A model generated the notes under the pieces. The model was not told where the DNA came from, made no database searches, and saw nothing but the letters and a program-made list of their open reading frames with translations. 10,116 bases of DNA from Liolophura sinensis (lineage: Eukaryota > Mollusca > Polyplacophora > Chitonida > Chitonidae), in the NCBI RefSeq assembly GCF_032854445.1, contig NC_088295.1, positions 80,756,028 to 80,766,143 of the forward strand, read 5' to 3'. The position numbers and the translations under genes are program-made. This document shows, piece after piece, positions 7,855 to 10,116 of this stretch. How positions within the stretch are numbered: position 1 is the stretch's first letter; each line of letters opens with the position of its first letter.

Positions 7855-7985
7855 TTGCGCAAAGGCCAAAGTCTGTAGTGTTACATTTTGATTATCTCAC
7901 GTATGACGTCCTGCGCATGCGTACTGCTGAACTACTCGAAACGGCTGCCTGACTTATATAAGACTGAATTAATATTTTTCTCAGT
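7855..7985 (+). promoter_or_regulatory. Candidate RNA polymerase II core promoter with bZIP and NRF1-like sites
   Basis: In order: TTGCGCAA (7855-7862), a palindromic C/EBP-type site; TGACGTCC (7904-7911), a CRE with one mismatch; TGCGCATGCGTA (7912-7923), an NRF1-type site with one mismatch to the usual core; TATATAAG (7955-7962), a good TATA box; and TCAGTT (7981-7986), an initiator match. The TATA box begins 28 bases before the initiator A at 7983, close to the usual 30. The nearest ATG is at 8006. Each site is short, but the ordered spacing is what makes the case. No transcript evidence is available. Confidence 0.4.
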
Positions 7986-8005
7986 TACAAAACCAGATTT
8001 TCACA

Positions 8006-8143
8006 ATGTTTGTAAAAAAGCAAACGTGTAAGGCTTCCCGCCTAAAGTCACCTGTACAGTGTAATATTTGTAGTCTATTGTTCATTCCTGTTAGCTGGAT
8101 GACGTTTTTTGGGCAAACTGATGACGTAGTACATACATCTTGA
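8006..8143 (+). CDS. Candidate 45-residue small open reading frame downstream of the promoter-like region
   Basis: ATG at 8006 has A at -3 and is the first ATG after the candidate start site at 7983. The frame runs 45 codons to TGA at 8141-8143, beginning MFVKKQTCKASRLK and containing Cys-Asn-Ile-Cys-Ser followed by hydrophobic residues. A Cys-x2-Cys pair occurs, but no His pair follows, so a zinc finger cannot be claimed. ATTAAA lies at 8152-8157 and AATAAA at 8422-8427. I recognise no homologue. It could equally be the 5' end of a spliced gene or chance. Confidence 0.25.
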   Translation: MFVKKQTCKASRLKSPVQCNICSLLFIPVSWMTFFGQTDDVVHTS

Positions 8144-9527
8144 AAGATAACATTAAATAGTTAATCCAAGTTGGGAAATGACCGATCGGCAAAAGATGCC
8201 CCCTTTCTTGCCCTGTTCGCCGAAAAAACCTCATTGCTTAAGCTGTGACCTCTTACGATTACCTTGGACAAGGAGCCACAGTACACAGAGGCTATGCCAG
8301 AGATTTTTGGCCAAAATGGAATAGCCCAAATCCAACCCTATTTTGGGTATTATTTTAATATAGCCAAATTAATTACTTATCACAAAATATCAGCCTCAGG
8401 TGTTAAACATTCAAAATCGTTAATAAACTTCCTCAAACTATAAAGCCATTCGCATTACAACTTTCAAAAACTTCATTTAACGCTATAAAAATAGTAGCGG
8501 TACGAGCCTGATATTTACTGAAAGGTTTAAATTTGAGCTATTCCTGGTAAATTCAGAACATTTGATTTCATTAGGAAATGTACGCATTTCTTGCCAAAAA
8601 TCTTCGGGATAGCCACTTTAAACAGGGTGTATTTTAACATGAGTAGATAAAAAAGGCGTACATTGCAGTAGTTTTATTTCCGTGCCAAGCTCGATCCTTG
8701 TGACTTGTTCCAGTGGCGCATGATCTCAACCAAACCGTTGATACGCCTTCAAACAATGTCAAGAGTAAAATATCAGGGGACAGGCTAACAACAGTAGCCT
8801 TGTTAAATGTCTTCGCGGATTTTAAACAACTGATCCCCGGTGGGTACTAACGTATAGAGGAATTGCTCAGACGGTAGGTTTATACACCTTACGTCTTGTT
8901 TTATTGGAAGAACATTGCTTATCTCAGAAGCTGCTGTAAGTGTCCAGTGGGCAAGGGTTTTGTGCATTCTACTCCTTAAGGAAGTATACGAGCCATAAAG
9001 CCAAATGTTGACTTTTATTATGTTTTCTTAGTAGGCAAAAGTAATACTATACAGCCATATCAGTGATATCAGAAGGAACAACATTAATTTATAACACGAC
9101 CATGTATTACATTGTTTAAAATATTTAATAAGGCTATTAGCCCTTCTTTTTATATTTTATATGTATAACACGGTCAATAAATATATTAAGAAACCAAAAC
9201 TTCCTCATCTATTGGGTTTGATTTCATCTGTTTACACTTGGTATGTTATGCAGTTTCTCTGATAATGGGGACAGTGGAATGTTCTTAGTCTTATCTGTCG
9301 TAGAAAAACTGCAAACACAAAATAATCAATCAGGACCAACCTTGCCATGTAACATAGATTCAGGGATCAAGGTTGGTACTGACATGGATATGTTAAAGGA
9401 CAGCCTCTTAGAAATAGCAGAAGAATAACTTTAGGACAGTCTTTAAACACAAGTGCTCAGATGGAAGGCGATGAGATCGCTTCATCGAATCCAACTCTCA
9501 TTGTTACGTCTCTAAGTCAAGACGATT
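8144..9527. other. Unassigned AT-rich stretch
   Basis: I see no exon, RNA gene or clear repeat. Poly(A)-type hexamers occur at 8152 (ATTAAA), 8422 and 9176 (AATAAA). A 61-codon open frame at 9243-9428 (+) begins MLCSFSDNGDSG and ends DMLKDSLLEIAEE; it is somewhat charged and protein-like at its end but has no recognisable domain, and I do not call it a gene. Confidence 0.5.
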
Positions 9528-9565
9528 GTTAATCCGATTAACTCCATCCGTGAACATGCTAATCC
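9528..9565. promoter_or_regulatory. Palindromic K50 paired-class homeodomain site with a neighbouring half-site
   Basis: gttaatccgattaac (9528-9542) is a 15-base odd palindrome whose core TAATCCGATTA (9530-9540) is the dimer site preferred by paired-class homeodomains with Lys at position 50, such as the Otx, Gsc and Pitx types. A further TAATCC half-site lies at 9560-9565. The sequence match is exact; function as an enhancer is inference. Confidence 0.4.
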
Positions 9566-9615
9566 TTAGGACACACGAGGTCCAGGCTCAAACCCGGCCA
9601 TGGGCATGGACTTTT
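9560..9615 (+). repeat. tRNA B-box-like sequence, possible SINE remnant
   Basis: ggctcaaaccc at 9585-9595 resembles the RNA polymerase III B box (GGTTCGAATCC), differing mainly by transitions, and follows gaggtcc as a tRNA variable region would. No convincing A box is seen 30-60 bases upstream and the T-arm stem pairs badly, so this is not a tRNA gene. It may be a decayed tRNA-derived SINE. Confidence 0.2.
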
Positions 9616-9892
9616 ATGATTATCTAAAAATTAAATTAAACGCCTTTCATTTATTTTATCATCAGTGTAACATTCTCTGCAGGAAGGTAGGCGGAACGTT
9701 CACAATCTCTGTGATTCAAACTTGTGTCTATACATTTGCACTTGAATGAGGTCTAGAAATGTATAACTAACAATAAATATCACAACATGCATTGCGTCTA
9801 AACAGATATTATGAAGCTCACGATCCTGTCCTGAAAAACTGACACAAATTTTCCATTTTGTATTTCCTGTGAGGAATGTGGACTACCCCTCA

Positions 9893-9900
9893 TGACGTCA
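9893..9900. promoter_or_regulatory. Perfect palindromic cAMP response element
   Basis: TGACGTCA is the full consensus CREB/ATF site. It lies about 170 bases before the splice acceptor at the right edge. A chance occurrence is possible, but the CpG-containing full palindrome is uncommon in this AT-rich sequence. Confidence 0.4.
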
Positions 9901-10069
9901 TTGAAAGCATTGTTTTCATGTAACCAGTTTTACTTCATTTATAGGCATATAAATGTTTCTTTGTTCACGAAAGAGTGATGTGATCACCTTAAGCCCTGTG
10001 ATGAACTGTCCACAACAGCTGGACTGTTCTTCATCTCACTCACATTCGGTTAATGTATTTTTCCTGCAG

Positions 10070-10116
10070 CCACCCGTTACACCCGGCGGTGATCTCGTCG
10101 GTTCCGTAATTCTTAG
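10070..10116 (+). CDS. Possible exon of a downstream gene, cut by the window edge
   Basis: tgtatttttcctgcag ending at 10069 is a strong acceptor with a pyrimidine tract. The 47 bases after it are clearly richer in G+C than the upstream sequence. Only the first frame is open to the edge, reading PPVTPGGDLVGSVIL; the other two have stops at TAA and TGA. The peptide is too short to assign. If real, it is an internal or last exon of another + strand gene, or a far-downstream alternative exon of the PDE gene. Confidence 0.35.

Noticed and set aside
1-10116. Bacterial or phage content, CRISPR arrays, complete tRNA or rRNA genes
   Set aside because: There is no regular spaced repeat, no dense ORF packing, and no complete cloverleaf or rRNA signature; the intron-split PDE shows the DNA is eukaryotic.

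Overview
The window reads as nuclear DNA of an animal. It is AT-rich, has no bacterial-style operons, and carries four short coding exons separated by GT...AG introns, with long non-coding stretches around them. The only gene I recognise with confidence is the 3' end of a class I cyclic-nucleotide phosphodiesterase of the PDE5/6/11 group, closest to PDE11, on the + strand. Its intron-rich structure and its divergence from the vertebrate proteins suggest an invertebrate, perhaps a marine one. That is inference; nothing here fixes the phylum.

Layout. Positions 1-3318 hold no exon I can recognise and are probably part of a long intron, because the preceding part of the catalytic domain is missing. 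Four PDE exons follow: A (about 3319-3458), B (4389-4463), C (5083-5166) and D (5931-6056, with the stop codon). They encode about 140 residues, from the Arg-Arg-x-x-Phe-Phe segment to the C-terminus. They include the metal-binding Asp, the flexible loop next to the active site, the purine-binding Gln and the PDE11-type Trp clamp. The three junctions A/B, B/C and C/D are all phase 0. The A/B intron holds a GC-richer patch of degenerate repeats and a small open frame ending in an incomplete zinc-knuckle-like motif. The B/C intron opens with a 26-base G-rich tract able to form a G-quadruplex on the sense strand.

After the stop, 6057 to about 7370 is the likely 3' UTR. It contains two inverted repeats and a GC-richer 46-codon open frame, and ends near paired poly(A) signals (7324 and 7346).

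The rest is mostly unassigned. The best candidate for something new is at 7855-8157. There C/EBP-like, CRE-like and NRF1-like sites, a TATA box and an initiator are arranged in promoter order, ahead of a 45-codon open frame and an ATTAAA signal. Further right are a palindromic K50-class paired homeodomain site (9530-9540), a tRNA B-box-like sequence (9585-9595), a perfect palindromic CRE (9893-9900) and, at the edge, a strong splice acceptor followed by open, GC-rich sequence (10070-10116). The last may be the first visible exon of the next gene.
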